Origin: Fistularia commersonii
Lineage: Eukaryota > Chordata > Actinopteri > Syngnathiformes > Fistulariidae
Direction of reading: 5' to 3'
Length of the DNA: 64,000 bases
Assembly (NCBI GenBank): GCA_037954325.1
Contig: JBBMNZ010000003.1
Span: 22,127,392-22,191,391 of the forward strand
Position numbers and translations under genes: made by a program. The notes under the pieces are model-generated. The model saw only the letters and a list, made by a program, of their open reading frames with translations. It ran no database searches and had not been told where the DNA came from. Below, in pieces: positions 22,501 to 34,289 of the stretch. Within the stretch, counting starts at the first letter, position 1. Each line of letters begins with the position of its first letter.

Positions 22501-25221
22501 TCTGACCGATTCTCATCTAATAAATAGATGGAGACACTCAAAACGGATGGAATCCCTTTAAAACTGGATGCAATCTAATGTGATCTATTAAAAAAACAGC
22601 TATATTCAGATGCGGCGACGGTCAGAACGTTTCCGTCCGCGCGAGGAAAACGATGAAAAACAGTCCCGTGGAAGCGCCGCGACGTGTTTGGCGGTCGCCG
22701 GGGTCCATCTCGCCGACAAATCGAGGTGTTTCAGAAACACCTCTCCGACGCCCCGGCGTCCGTGTTTGAATTGTAAATGCGCTGGCGCGCGGCGAGGCGG
22801 GAGCTGCTGTTCCAGAATTATCTATTCCGTTGGAAGGGATGCCAGGACGCCAGAGAGGGTCTTCCACCCCACCCGTTCAGCGGCTGGCTCTCTGATGAGC
22901 CACCTCCCTCGCAGACTCGGGGGCAAAGAAAAAAACAAGCCGAGAAAAAAAAAAAAAAAAAAAAAAAAAAAACAGGGGCGTTTTTTTTTTTTTTTTTCCC
23001 GACACGAGCATTAATATGTGATCAAAAGAGAGCCCGAGTTGGAGAAATCGCGTTCGCCTGCTTTGATTTCTTTTTGTGACTCCGAGAAGACGCGTCGGCC
23101 TTCACCGTTCCCTGCGCTGTGGAGCGATAAATAGATTTTTTTTTTTTTTTGTTGTTGTTGTTTTCATCGTTAATCCTCCGCGTCCCCGCCACGAGTTGTC
23201 GTTATCAATGTTCGGATGTGTTTACAGCGACCCCCCCACCCCCTTCTTCCTTCTTTGTAAAACAGTTGGAAACGCTCGAGGACTCGCCTCGCACTCGGGG
23301 GCTGTTTTGCATCCGATTAAAATCGTTTTATCTGTGTTTTATTGCCCCCCCCGCCGCCCCTCCTCCACCGCCAACCCCGCACAGATGCTAACGGTAACGG
23401 CTGCTACGCTTGCAGAAACTCGGATCTCCCTCTCCACTCCGTTTTAGAAAATCGATACCTCCGACGACGTTTGCGCGAAATCCATAATTCCCATACTCCC
23501 GTATTTCGTATTTGTTGGACGATGGAGTTGTTTCATTCATCAAAATCCAATCCGCGTTTCTTCAATCCTCGGCCCGAGTTTCGCCCCCCGTTCGACACCG
23601 TCCTGGATGACGGCCACGGAAATGAAGCGCCCTGGAAGACAAGGACTCGGACGGTGGGCGGGCGAGCGGAGGGGGGGGGAGGTGATGGAAGGTAAACTAG
23701 CATGAAACTGCCCTCTGTCATGGATTACCAAGGCGGCACTTTTCATTACCTGCCTTTCATTACGGGATATTTATGGCAACAGGAAGTGTCGGAGGGGCGC
23801 GAGACACATGCGGCCCATTTGCCTGCGCGCATGAGAGGGAGGGCGGAGTAAATGGTGCAGAAAGAAAGTGAATTGTGCAGGGAAATGGATGCTGCGATAT
23901 GCTATTTTATTGTCTATTTCACAGCTGTGTGAGTTTGCTGACTGGATTGTTTGAGGGTGTTTTTTTTTTTTTTTTTTTTTACAGGATACGCCTCTGTGTG
24001 TGTGTGAGTGTGTGTGTGTGTGTGTTAAAGGATGCTGAGCGGTTACTGCACGGTCACACAGGAGGACCTTTAGCTGCGGTTGTTATTCTCTGGCTTTTTT
24101 TTAATCCACAAATATGAAGAAAAAAAAACTACTTCCAATAATAATATCAGAATTGTCTATTTTTTTGATTTTATTATTTTTCTGAGCGTTGTAAATAAAT
24201 CAAATTCCTGAAATCGGGGATCTCAGGGTTCAGATGGGGGACGTTGCATCTTGTTTCAACCGAGTTAGCGCTGCTAGCATTAGCCTGCCGCTAACTCCGG
24301 GCGCCCTCACCTTCAGACGTGACTTACTAACACAGTTTATGATCCAAGCCGGCTGTTTATAAGGGCAGTAGTAAAAAAAAAAAAAAAAAAAAAAGAGAGA
24401 AAAAAAGAAAGAAAGAAAAATATTGTGGGCTGCTCACATGCAGGTGCCTGGAAACAGGTGTTAAATCAGGGAGTGGAAAAATAGAGCGAGAGATAAAAAG
24501 AGAGGGAGGAGAGACCTTTGAGAAAAAACTGTCTGGACGCGACCCGGGTTGAATTTGTTTATTTTGGTGCTGCCCAATCAAGATGGCCGCCACCTACGAG
24601 ATGTTTTTTTTTTTTTTTGTTTTTTTTTTGTCAGGCGCTAGTGCATACACATGGGTGTTAGGTATGTGTGTGTGTGTGTGTGGATATCCAATCAGTGGAA
24701 GCAGTACTCTACACTCGGAGGCGGCCATCTGTCAACTGGCGCTGGGTCGCCACGGCAATCAGAAGGCTGTGCGGCGGGTCCAGTCTGTTCCGCCGCAGGT
24801 GGATCTGCGGGGGGGGTTAAGCGCCCGCTCTCCTCATTTCCTGTCTCCAACGCGTCCGCCGACAAATGAGCCCAGCGCTTTATCTTTACGATGCTCATTA
24901 AACTGGCGTTCATTGACACTTGACCGTCTGTGGAGGAGGCAGCGCCGGGGCTTTCATTCCCGGTCCAGGACTTTTTGGATGAATTTGTGAATATTTCTTC
25001 ACCGGGCGGAGAGAAATGAGCCTTTTCTTTCGGGGTAAAAAACAAGAGGCGAATTGCTGGAGGATTGCGAACAGCTTTGTGGAACAGCAATCAGACGCCT
25101 CGTGACAAAACAAGCTATAATACAATCCCGATGCAGCCTTCGGTTCTGGGCAGTTTTATACAGTTCAGACTTATGAGTGTAACTCATCAGGAAGAGGATG
25201 AAAAACTGAAAAACTCGCTAC
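22501..25221. other. Gene-free stretch with homopolymers and TG repeats
   Basis: Contains a poly-A (22945-22972) and poly-T (22981-22997) pair separated by eight bases, T runs (23134-23150, 23960-23980), a (TG)n microsatellite at 23996-24026 interrupted by GAG, an A run (24374-24393) and (GT)n at 24666-24682. Repeat-free segments, for example 23700-23960 and 24840-24900 (ATGAGCCCAGCGCTTTATC), could be regulatory. No exon is recognised. Confidence 0.5.
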
Positions 25222-25950
25222 CAGATAGATTTCCCAACCCCTGTGCCGCGGCGCATTAGTGTGCCGTGAGATATCATCAGGTGTGCCGTGGAAAAAATGC
25301 CCACTTTCACCTGATTGGTCCGAAAATTATTTATCCAATGCAAATAATGTGTCTTCCTATGTCTATGTGGGCAGCGTGCCCATTCGATGGCAACTGGTGG
25401 TGAATTAACCTGTGCATCTGTGTATCAGAGTGATTAGTAATACTTTGCGTGATACATTTTTAAAATAAAATGTACTTGTATCTGCGTAAACAAACAGGCA
25501 GCATTGTTGAAAACTACCAGGATGAGTGAGAAAGCAGTGAAAGCTGCTATAAAGTTTCTGAACTCATCTCTAAATCCAAACAGCCACACACCGTAGCAAA
25601 ACATTAATACTACCTGCCGGCAAAATCATCGTAGAAGAAAAGCTCGGCTCTGGCGTTGGTAAAGAAATAGCCAGAGTTCTCTCAAATAATACCATTTTCA
25701 GACATATTGATGACGTCGTCAGATGTCGCAAAAAAGTGTTCTGGAAAAGTTGCACATCACAGGGAAATTTGCATTGCAACTTGACGAATCTACAGATTAG
25801 ATATATTAGATTTCACACTAAGTAAATTGAGTCTACGGTTTCATTCTAATTCGTTAAAAAATGCTTTTGACATATTTATTTGGTGGTGTGCCATGTGATT
25901 TTTCGAATGTAAAATATGTGCCGTGGCTCAAAAAAGGTTGGGAAACACTG
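25222..25950 (+). mobile_element. hAT transposon relic with transposase fragment
   Basis: The ends are inverted repeats: TTTCCCAACCCCTGTGCCGC on the left and GCCGTGGCTCAAAAAAGGTT GGGAAACACTG on the right. The middle (about 25575-25799) decodes, with frame errors, to a piece resembling the hAT transposase core (KQPHTVAK, LILPAGKIIVEEKLG, KEIARVLSNNTIFRHIDDVV) and ends near LHCNLTNLQI, comparable to the LQLDEST motif of SCAND3/ZBED5-like hAT proteins. Most of the transposase is deleted. No clear 8-bp target duplication. Confidence 0.75.
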
Positions 25951-25954
25951 AGAT

Positions 25955-26310
25955 GGATAAGCTACAAGTCGGCGCAGGAATCTGTTAGCATGCAGCTGGA
26001 ACGGAACCCGACCCGACCTGTCGATCAAACATTTTTAAGGGTTTCAGCCAACGCAACGTGCACGCCGATCACTGACCCTGACTGCCAAGACGACATCAAC
26101 AGCAAAAGAGACACAGGAAGTAGCTTCAGAAGACGAGGATTTCAGGAATTAGCGGGAAAATGGAAAACAACAATGGCAAAGGAGGGAGGGGGTCGAAGAA
26201 GCCAAACTGGACTACACTAACGGAGGAAAGAGCAGACAGCTGCGCAAACAACAGCGACAGCAAGCAGTTTGTCGGCTATGTTTGTTTACCCTCCAAGCCT
26301 TCTCTCGGAG
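25955..26310 (+). repeat. Dispersed repeat family of unknown class, copy 1
   Basis: Shares with 36440-36762, in order, AATCTGTTAGC, GATCAAACA/AATCAAACAGG, GACATCAACAGC/TATCAACAGCC, GGAAGTAG, TCAGAAGACG, CAGGAATTAGCG/CAGAAATTAGCG, CTAACGGA, GAAAGAGCAG, GCGCAAACAACAG/GCGCGAACAACGG and CATGTTTGTTTACC. Both copies then diverge but keep traces (GAGACGTGGTCGC/GACGAGGTCGCTC). No coding domain is evident. Confidence 0.65.
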
Positions 26311-27137
26311 ACGTGGTCGCCAGAGTTTGATGCGCTCGGTCGGCTTCGGTCGGTTAAACCAACGGCTGGGCCAGCAAAGCTGACTCGGAAACACCGGATG
26401 GCCGATGAAGAACACGGTGCTCCGTCAAATGAAATGCTAGTGATGAAATAAATATGTAATCTCGACAGCATTGAAGAGAAGCGAACCCCCTTCTGGACTT
26501 CTTTCATGTTACCGGCACCGATTTGTGTGGTAACGGCGTTGATAAAGTTGAGAAAAAAAGGGGTTCCGGTCACGAGTCCTCCTGGAGGCCTGGGAGTCTT
26601 TACCAAGCAGCTAGAATTAGCAATACTTAAGAAACATGGCAGCAGTGACGGAACAGTGGGGTGTTACAATGACTGCAGCTCGCTGGGCATCGGTAGCTGC
26701 TCCGTCCCGCAGAATGCGCCACGTCGTGCCATGCCAAGCCCAACCCGCCCTCTCCAAGCCGGTGTCTTGGCCAAGGGCCCGACTGTTAATCTGATCAGAG
26801 CCCCACTAATGGCAGAAGGCAGCCCTCCTAACCAGACGGGCGACCGAGGCCAAGAAGCCCGCAGCAGCGGAGGCGACATCCTGAGCGCTACACTCCCGAT
26901 GAATTATTGAGCAGGACCCACGACGGGGCTCCGGGAGGCCGAGTTGGCTCGGTCCGCTCATTAAGCCAATGACACAGATGTGAAAATCAGTTGTCTGTCA
27001 CAACGCATATCTTAGGACCAGGAAAAACGGCGGCGGATGTGGAAGGAGCGCTGTTCATTGTGGAGAACAAGGGGAACGGGAATGTCAGATTTTAAAACAA
27101 ACAGCCGGTAGATGCTGCCCATTCTGACTTTTGAGTT
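26311..27137. other. Gene-free stretch
   Basis: A 134-codon plus frame (26506-26910) overlaps a 71-codon minus frame and has no recognised family. Nothing else is identified. Confidence 0.45.
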
Positions 27138-27560
27138 CTAAGAGCTATCCAGCTCGAATTTTGTTCCAGCAGCTACCCTCCTCCCAGGGGAACCTTTAAG
27201 TTTCAGCAAACGGTATGCTCTGCTGCGAGCCCTGGAAGTCTGCGATGAGCAGGCCAGAAGAGCTTTGAGCTCTTCATCGGTCCATTTCTTACGGGTTATG
27301 TCCATTTCACAAGAAAACAGCTGAGCAGTAACCAAGATAGAAATTTAAAAATGATACCCAACAAGTTGTATCTGGTAACGAGAGTGGCTTCGGAGTTCGA
27401 CTAATTACCAAGCACCTTTGCCGTATGAGTTCCTGCTACTCCTAGGAGATGGTTCTGGGACCAGAGCTCCCAGGTCCCTGGTTCCTAGAACAGCCCGGTC
27501 CCCGGAAGGGTTTGGAACTGCAAAAAGTTCCTACGGTGCTAACGGGGCTCACGCGGTTTC
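27138..27560 (-). mobile_element. Possible Harbinger-like relic with Myb/SANT-like fragment
   Basis: A minus-strand open frame (27335 to 27138) reads MVTAQLFSCEMDITRKKWTD, EELKALLACS and onward. The KKWTDEELKALL segment resembles the start of the Myb/SANT-like DNA-binding protein encoded by PIF/Harbinger transposons. To its right (27420-27560), upstream on the minus strand, lies a GGAACC-rich region shared with 19178-19500. The second helix region is lost. The evidence is one motif plus a shared flank, so the class is tentative. Confidence 0.45.
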
Positions 27561-28107
27561 CATTTTTTCGGCGAGGGTACCAATTTTCCCCAAATGTTTT
27601 TGCCCCTCGTTTCATTTCCTTGATAGTGATGACTTAATACCAATCGCTGCCGAATGAGGGCGGCAAAATGGCGTTTTAAGCTTTCTTGGCAGCAGCAGCT
27701 TGGTTTAGACATTGAAACCAGACAGACGGACAACCCTGAGTTCCGTCCCTGATGCTCAACAAGTAAGCATTTGTCTATCATCACTGTTTTTTTTAGCAGC
27801 CCTGTTCCCCTGGTGATATCTTCAAAACTTACTAATGGCTTTGGACTGAAATGGGGGGCGGGGGGGCAATCGGCGTGCAAAGTAATCCCCTTTGCTCCGG
27901 AAAGAGCAGACAGAATTTTAACCGTTGTTTACCGCCGGTCAAAACGATGGGCAGGGATGTTAAACCCCGCGGACTCTGCGGCAAAAACAAAACAAGGTGA
28001 TTCACAAGAGGCAATGGAAGGACAAAGTCATCTGCTGGCCTTCCTGACTGGCGATACGTATGGGTGTGAAATCGGGATTGGGATGATATTACTTCCTGTA
28101 CACCTTG
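27561..28107. other. Gene-free stretch
   Basis: Short overlapping frames only. G-run at 27858-27865. No family recognised. Confidence 0.5.
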
Positions 28108-29062
28108 CAGTTCGTAAACTCTCTTTGGTCTTTCTCTAGACCTCTTGCCTGGCAGCTCCAATTCCAGCATCCGTCTACCAATATATTCACTATCCCTCCT
28201 CTGTACATGACCCAACCATCTCAGTCTGGCTTCTCTGACCTTCTCTCCAAAACATCTAACATGTGCTGTTCCTCTGATGGACTCATTCCTGATCCTATCC
28301 ATCCTGGTCACTCCCAAAGAGAACCTCAACATCTTCATCACTGCAACCTCCCGCCCTGCCTTCTCTCTTTTCTTCAATGTCACTGTTTCTTGTCCATACA
28401 GCATCGCTGGTCTCACCACTATCTTGTACACCTTTCCTTTCATTCTGGCTGGTAGTCCTCTATCTCTTTAAACCCGACACTTTTCTCCACCTGTTCTACC
28501 CTGCTTGAACCCGTTACTTTACCTCTTTTCCACACTTCATTGCTCTGGACTATAGACTCCAAGTACTTGAAATCCTCCAACATCTTGATCTCCACTCCCT
28601 GTAGCCTCACCGTTCCACCCGGGTTCCTCCCCTTCACACACATACATTCTGTCTTGCTGTGAGTAACCTTCATTCCTCTCCTTTCCAGCGCATACCTCCG
28701 CCTCTCTAGATGTTCCTCAACCTGTTCCCTGCTCTCACTACACATCTGCAAACATCATGGTCCACAAACAGATTCCTGTCTAACCTCATCTGTCCATCAA
28801 CACTGCAAACAAGAAGTGGCTCAGAGCTGATCCCTGATGTTACCCCTACAGCACATCGTACCACTGTCTCACAGCTAGCATACATGTCCTGCACCAGTCC
28901 AGCATAATTCTCTGCCACTCCAGATTTCCTCATACAATACTACAGCTCCTCTCTTGGCACCTTGTCATATGCTTTTCTTGGGGTAACTTCTCTGTTATAC
29001 CTACCTGACCACTGTCTCACAGCTAGCATACATGTCCAGCACCAGTCTAACAAACTTCTGTT
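28108..29062 (-). mobile_element. RTE-type LINE fragment, minus strand, partial reverse transcriptase
   Basis: On the minus strand three frames can be read in order. From the right (N-terminal side): MRKSGVAENYAGLVQDMYAS, CETVVRCAVG; then CSESREQVEEHLERRRYALE, RRGMKVTHSKTECMCVK, NPGGTVRLQGVEIKMLEDFK; then MKGKVYKIVVRPAMLYGQET, KMLRFSLGVTRMDRIRNESI, RGTAHVRCFGEKVREARLRW and LGHVQRRDSEYIGRRMLELE. These match the reverse-transcriptase palm/thumb and C-terminal region of RTE-type LINEs. Frameshifts and lost catalytic segments make it inactive. The block coding LVQDMYASCET occurs twice (28861-28900 and 29009-29049), so two copies or a duplication are present. Confidence 0.85.
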
Positions 29063-30196
29063 ACATGATAGCCTCTATGAGATAACTGAAAATAATATAT
29101 ATATATATGTATTGGATGTAGCAAAACAAACATGACAAAACTGGGAGCTTCTCAAGGGATTGCTTATTAATTATTCATTTTGGTGTTGGTACAGTGCAGT
29201 CACACCTCGGGGGTACGACATCCAATAAGAGCCGGCAGATATTCTAGTTTTATTTCTGCCGATTCGTGCTTCTGGGATTTGAAGAGTGTCGGGATCATGG
29301 CGTCCATCTGCCAGCCTGCGCTCCATCACCGCCAGCATCAACCACCTCCATGCGTAGAGATAAAGATCGCCCACGTGGAAGTCGTGCCAATCAAACTGTT
29401 TTTTTTTGGAAACGCCGGTGGGATCATAGATTCTGTAAACTTGTATATTTATACTTTATATGTACAAGCTAGCATATCAAGAGCTGGTGGAAGTGCGTAG
29501 GGTTTTACGGTAAAACCGAGGGCCAGACCGCAGCAATTAGAACCCCGACCACATTGAACGCCCTCACTTCAGCATTGTTAGAGGTCAGCCTTTCTTTTAC
29601 TCCACACTCTCCTGTTGTTCCCCATTTCAATGCCTCCGCTTCCCCTGCAGCTCGGCACATTGTGAGTGGAAAATATTTACTTGCGCCGCGCATCTTTGGC
29701 GAAACCTTGACGGATCGAGAGGTGCGGCGTGAAAGGGAGGGCACAGGGGTTACGCCGCGCTTACAAAGGCAGGAGTTCAAACTCTGGTGCCGTTCTACCT
29801 CGATATTGATTTATTTCTTCTTCTGCAGCTCCATTGGCCTCCATTGACTCGAAAACCTCACAGGTCAAGGACGTTGACTGGCGTTCGGCACGTCTCACCT
29901 ATTGTCCGTCAACTCCGAGGCCATTAGCTTCACGGAATCAGGGGGTCGCTACCGTTTGAGCAGAAACAATGACGCAAATGAGGAGCGGGAAGATAGAGGT
30001 ACCTTTGTTATTAATGGGAATGTTACGAAACATACCGCTGACAGCAACGAAAGAATATGAGTACTCACATTGCTAAGGTAAAAGTACAAGTGCTGTATCG
30101 AGCAGAGGCTGCGGAGAAGTTTAATTCGATAAACTGATAAATATTGGAAATCCACAGTTTCATACTCCAACATCATTTCCTAACCCTCGAAAAGTG
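29063..30196. other. Gene-free stretch
   Basis: A short (AT)n tract lies at 29091-29110 and a T-run at 29400-29407. Short frames on both strands overlap without domain support. No repeat family identified. Confidence 0.5.
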
Positions 30197-30793
30197 CAGC
30201 GGTACCTTGACTTACAAGCCCTCGCGGAGTCTATCTTTTTGCTTTGCGATAAGAGTTACGAGCGAGCAGGAAGTAGACAGCAATGCGGCCGCCGCTGTCT
30301 GTTTAAAAACAGTCCGACTGCCGCCCACCACTAGGGTAGCCTGGCGGAAATCATGAAAAAACATGAGCGAGATGTGCATGTTGTGGACTCGTCCATGAAG
30401 AGATGGAGAAGTTGTTGTCGGTGAGATACCGTGACCGGGAGCGTCATCGGCGATTTGGTGCAGCAGACGGCAGGAACGTCAACGGACGATGTATCGGAAG
30501 AGTCACTCAAAGTCGGTCAGGGACAGTTTAATCATTTTAAAAAGAGGACCAGCAATCGCTCAGTCGCTAAATGAAGTTGGAGCAAAGCGCGCAAGCTACA
30601 TTTAGCAATACATCGTAGCATTAAGTATGTAGCGAAGAAGTTAAGTGAGCACCGAATGAAAAACTCCTCCTTCGCTCCCAACAGCAAGGTAAATACACTT
30701 CGTTAAACCAGATTATTTCTTTATATCCTCTTTTCTATGTATTATTATATTTTACATATTATTTAATATTAATAAAGTGCAATTTGTACAGTA

Positions 30794-31783
30794 CCGTAAT
30801 TTCCGGACTATAAGCCGCTTCTTTTTTCACACGCTTTAAAGACTACGGCTTAAACAATGATGTGGCTCATTTATGGATTTTTTTGGGGGGGGGAGTAACG
30901 AGCTTCACGCCGCCAAAACATTTAGCCTCGTCACATCGGACCAATGAAATTACCGTGAAATTCCGAGGTTGTTCAATTCCGACACTGAGAAGGACAACTT
31001 TAATTGTTTTAGCGCGCAGGAGGAAGACGAAGATAGCGATCAGCTGGAGCAGGATAAAGCCGGGATAGAAAATGGGTGGACTTTTCCTTGTGTTATTCTT
31101 TATTAATCTGTTTCATCAGCCGTGTTACAGGCACTGTTTGGGAAAAAAAAAAAGCATTGCCAGAACATATTAGCGTACGCATTTAATTAAGAGTGAAAAA
31201 ACGTTTCTGTGTCTCATTTTAAAGACTGATACCACCGAGGAGCTACGCTGAACGCCACAGGAGGTCTTTCCTACCTGAGGCTATCAGACTTTTTAATTCC
31301 TCTCCCTTCAGCTGCAGGGAATCTTAAAATCTTAAAACTTTAAAAAACAAAACAAAAATAAAACACCCACTCACTGTAAATGGTAATAATTCAAACTGTA
31401 ATAATTTATCTGTATATATGTTCATAACCGCGCCATATTTCATAACAGCTACATGTCCAATATTCTTCATACTCTTGTGCACTCCTTATCTTTCAATTGT
31501 TACTTGAGACACTTTATAGTTTATTTGTATTTCTTATTCTCCCTTTTTCTCTTATTTTTTACTGTTTACACAACTTTTCTACTATTATTTATTATGGTTA
31601 TATTTTTCTTGTAAATCTGGCACAACAATTTCAATCGGGATAAATAAAGTTGTTCCTATTGTTATTCTTATCTCATGTTACAACGTGGACAAGTGCAGCC
31701 TAAATATGTACACACATATTTGTTTGTTTGTTTTAGCGGGTGCGGCTTATAGTCAGGTGCGCTCAATAGTCCAGAAATGACAG
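30794..31783. mobile_element. TIR DNA element with TA duplications, inside Tigger
   Basis: The left end reads CCGTAATTTCCGGACTATAA GCCGC. The complement of the right end reads CTGTCATTTCTGGACTATTG followed by CGCACC and ACTATAAGCCGCACC. TA flanks both sides (30792-30793, 31784-31785). The interior (30820-31210) has no transposase motif and from about 31215 to 31675 is occupied by a LINE 3' end. The TA target site suggests a Tc1/mariner-related or similar superfamily; the family name is not certain. Confidence 0.7.
31215..31675 (+). mobile_element. LINE 3'-end fragment nested in the TIR element
   Basis: Starts with a coding remnant (CACAGGAGGTCTTTCCTACC ... GAGGCTATCAGACTTTTTAA, reminiscent of the RRSFLPAAIRLLN end of fish LINE proteins), then an AT-rich 3' UTR ending CTGGCACAACAATTTCAATC, GGGATAAATAAAG and a TTGTTCCTATTGTTATTC tail. 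It matches the minus-strand fragment at 11795-11972. Confidence 0.65.
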
Positions 31784-31920
31784 TACATTCAAACGGGGGG
31801 CCGGAACGGATTAATAGCGTTTTAAATCATTTGAATGGGGAAATTGAATTTGACATACGAGCAAACTGAGTTACGGTTTGGTCACGGAATGAGTGAAACA
31901 CGTAAGTCAAGGTAATTGTG

Positions 31921-34107
31921 GGCCATTATGTATGTACACAAATGTCTTTATGCCTGTTGGTTTTGGTGGAAAAACACGACAAACCTACCTATATCCCTTG
32001 GTTCGGAGACACTCGTCCGGAACCTGAAATCTATTTTGAAAGTCAGGACGTGACGACGGCGACTGGCTCGTGAACTCTTCGACCGGAAAGGGAGGAAACG
32101 GGAATTCGGATGCAAATTACACGTCGGGTCCATCACCCCGCGCCATTTGCATGTTTATTTTTATCCTCGACCGAGCTGGCGGTCCCATTTAGCCCCACCC
32201 CCCCTCCGCTTCACCTTTAAAATGTTATCCTCCGTTGGTTTTCTTGCTCCGTTGTGCTTCGGTAACAGGAACATAAAGTGCGCCGCGCCTGGACGGCTGC
32301 CATGTTTTCTACGAGCCACGCGAGCATCGGTCGGAGCGATAACACCACTCACGATCAATTATTTTTTATTTATTTTTTTCAGAGCATCAGACCACCGGGA
32401 AAGTTCTGGTCGCTCCTGATGGCCCGATTAAAGCGAAAGCTCATTGAAATACGGCTGTTGGTTTTCCTTGCTGAATTGAATATCATACCGCTCCCATAAA
32501 AAGGAAGGATTTTTACAACACTTGTCGTAAAAATTGTTTTATTGCTAACGCGCTATATCATATTTCACGTTTTCCCCTTTACGCGAAATATGCATTCATT
32601 CGCCAAAGGGGAGTTTTCCCTCTGTTGACATATCAGTGCGCAGTCGCAGGTCTCGACCGAGCGTGACGGAGACACTCCGCGTCTTACAATCAGGGAAGAA
32701 TCTAATATATCATAACATTTATACAAGCCTCACGCCCTTTGGCCGGCGACCAAGCGCTGCGGTTGAAGGCCTCCGAGCCGAAGACAGATGACTGTGACGC
32801 GCGTACAAGTGCGAAGGAGGAAAGCGCGAATGCAGCTGAAAAGAATTAGCGGTTGGTCGGTCATGACTGTGACGCACTGGCGAGCACATGTTGCTACAGA
32901 GGCAGGTTTGTACAAACGTCGCTGTTGGTTTGTTGATTTTAGGGCGACGCCTTCCCCGCTTCCTTTTGGCCCACCTGTCCGAAAGAAGACAAAGGGCTTT
33001 TGTTGTTGCCAGCCGAGCCCGAGACCGTTTTTCAGTCACAGCTTAAAACGTCAATTTTGTTTAGCGTACGGTTTCTTCTTTCAGACTTAGCAAAACCCCG
33101 TGCGTCCAGCTGTTTGGTCTCGCGCGCCAGACTAGCTAGGCAGTGCCGTTTCAGAGTTTAACAAGAAGCACATTTCCGCGACGTAAGGAAAAAAAAAAAA
33201 AAAAAGGAGCCGATACGTTCGGTCCGATTTTTAGATTTTTAGAAGTGAAATCCGCCGATCGATCTCGTAGCCTTCGATACATAACCGTCGGTAGTTGTTT
33301 TGTTTTTCCAGAAAAAAAAAACATTGGAAATCAGGATGTAAGGTGGGCCAGACAAATGTTTACCATCCAATGAAAGTAGAGGGTTCGCAGATTTATCTGC
33401 TTTCCAGGCTGAGAGATAATTCCTCTTGACGTTCTCCGTGCATTGGCCAAAATCCTGATTAGTTAGCGGCGCGGCGGAGATTTTCCCATCAGGTTTCACG
33501 TTCTGCTACCTGGAGCGGCGCCTTCAGCCAACGGAAACTTCCACGAGCAACGACGGACGCGACTACCAGCTCCCGCCGCATTTCCTTTCTCGTCTTTACC
33601 TGAATTCAAATTCACGGTGAGACGTGGATTAGCGTCTGAATCCTATAATAAAGATATTCCCGAGCTTGACAGCCTCCCCCCTCCAAACACCCCTCCTGTC
33701 AACTGCCTCCCTCCTACTCCCGGCTCTTGTTGTCACATGAGGGAGGGAGCCCACTGGTGGTATTTATAGCATAGCGGCGCTCTAAGTGATAGATGTCACC
33801 TTCATGCTGCTGCCTCGGAGACCGCACACCCACCATCGCGCCCCACTAACAAGCTGCAAAGTGCTGCGGATGCTTCCTGGATGGATGGGAAGAGGCCCGG
33901 GGAGGGGCGGGCTACGCGCCCCCCCCCCCCCGCGTTTGGCGAACGGCGAGGAGGAACGATGTAAACAACTAACAAGTCGGGTTTATATTTTTTCACGCCT
34001 CGACTCTTCGGCTCAGCTTTTATAAAATACCGACGCGGTCGTGATGGGGTTAGCTTGTGTTTTCTAGCCAGATCTATTGCCGTTAGCTTACATTTGGCTA
34101 ATATGCG
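31921..34107. other. Gene-free stretch
   Basis: No gene recognised. The segment 33660-33830 (TGACAGCCTCCCCCC..., ACATGAGGGAGGGAGCCCAC, TATTTATAGCATAGCGGCGC) is repeat-free and could be regulatory. A-runs lie at 33189-33205, with a C-run at 33920-33932. Confidence 0.45.
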
Positions 34108-34265
34108 TGTTCGTTCATCATCTACACCGTTAATCTTGCGCTCAGGGTCGCAGTGGGACTGAAGTCTAACCCAACTGTCATTGGGCGAGAGGCGGGGTTC
34201 CACCTTACCAGCCAATCAAATGGTCACATCCATTCAGCCTCTCATTCACATGTCATATAGGGACG
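34108..34265 (-). mobile_element. Composite SINE-like repeat, tail part, minus strand
   Basis: Plus-strand words TTCGTTCATCATCTACACCG, GCTCAGGGTCGCAGTGGGAC, CCCAACTGTCATTGGGCGAG, AGGCGGGGTTCCACC are the complement of the 3' part of a very common fish composite repeat (…CCGCCTCTCGCCCAATGACAGCTGGGATAGGC…GATGGATGAATGG). CATTCAC units follow. Confidence 0.7.
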
Positions 34266-34289
34266 ACCCCGAGCACTTGAACCTCACTT

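Larger units (their letters stand above)
30197..31920 (+). mobile_element. Tigger/pogo transposon relic interrupted by a second element
   Basis: The left end, CAGCGGTACCTTGACTTACA, is mirrored by the right end, CGTAAGTCAAGGTAATTGTG, and the right subterminal region contains TTTGACATACGAGCAAACTG and AGTTACGGTTTGGTCACGGA, typical of fish Tigger ends. Between about 30350 and 30700 a broken frame reads SEESLKVGQGQFNHFKKRT and neighbours, resembling the CENP-B-type helix-turn-helix of Tigger transposase. A TIR element (30794-31783) is inserted between this remnant and the right end. The transposase catalytic core is missing. Confidence 0.75.
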
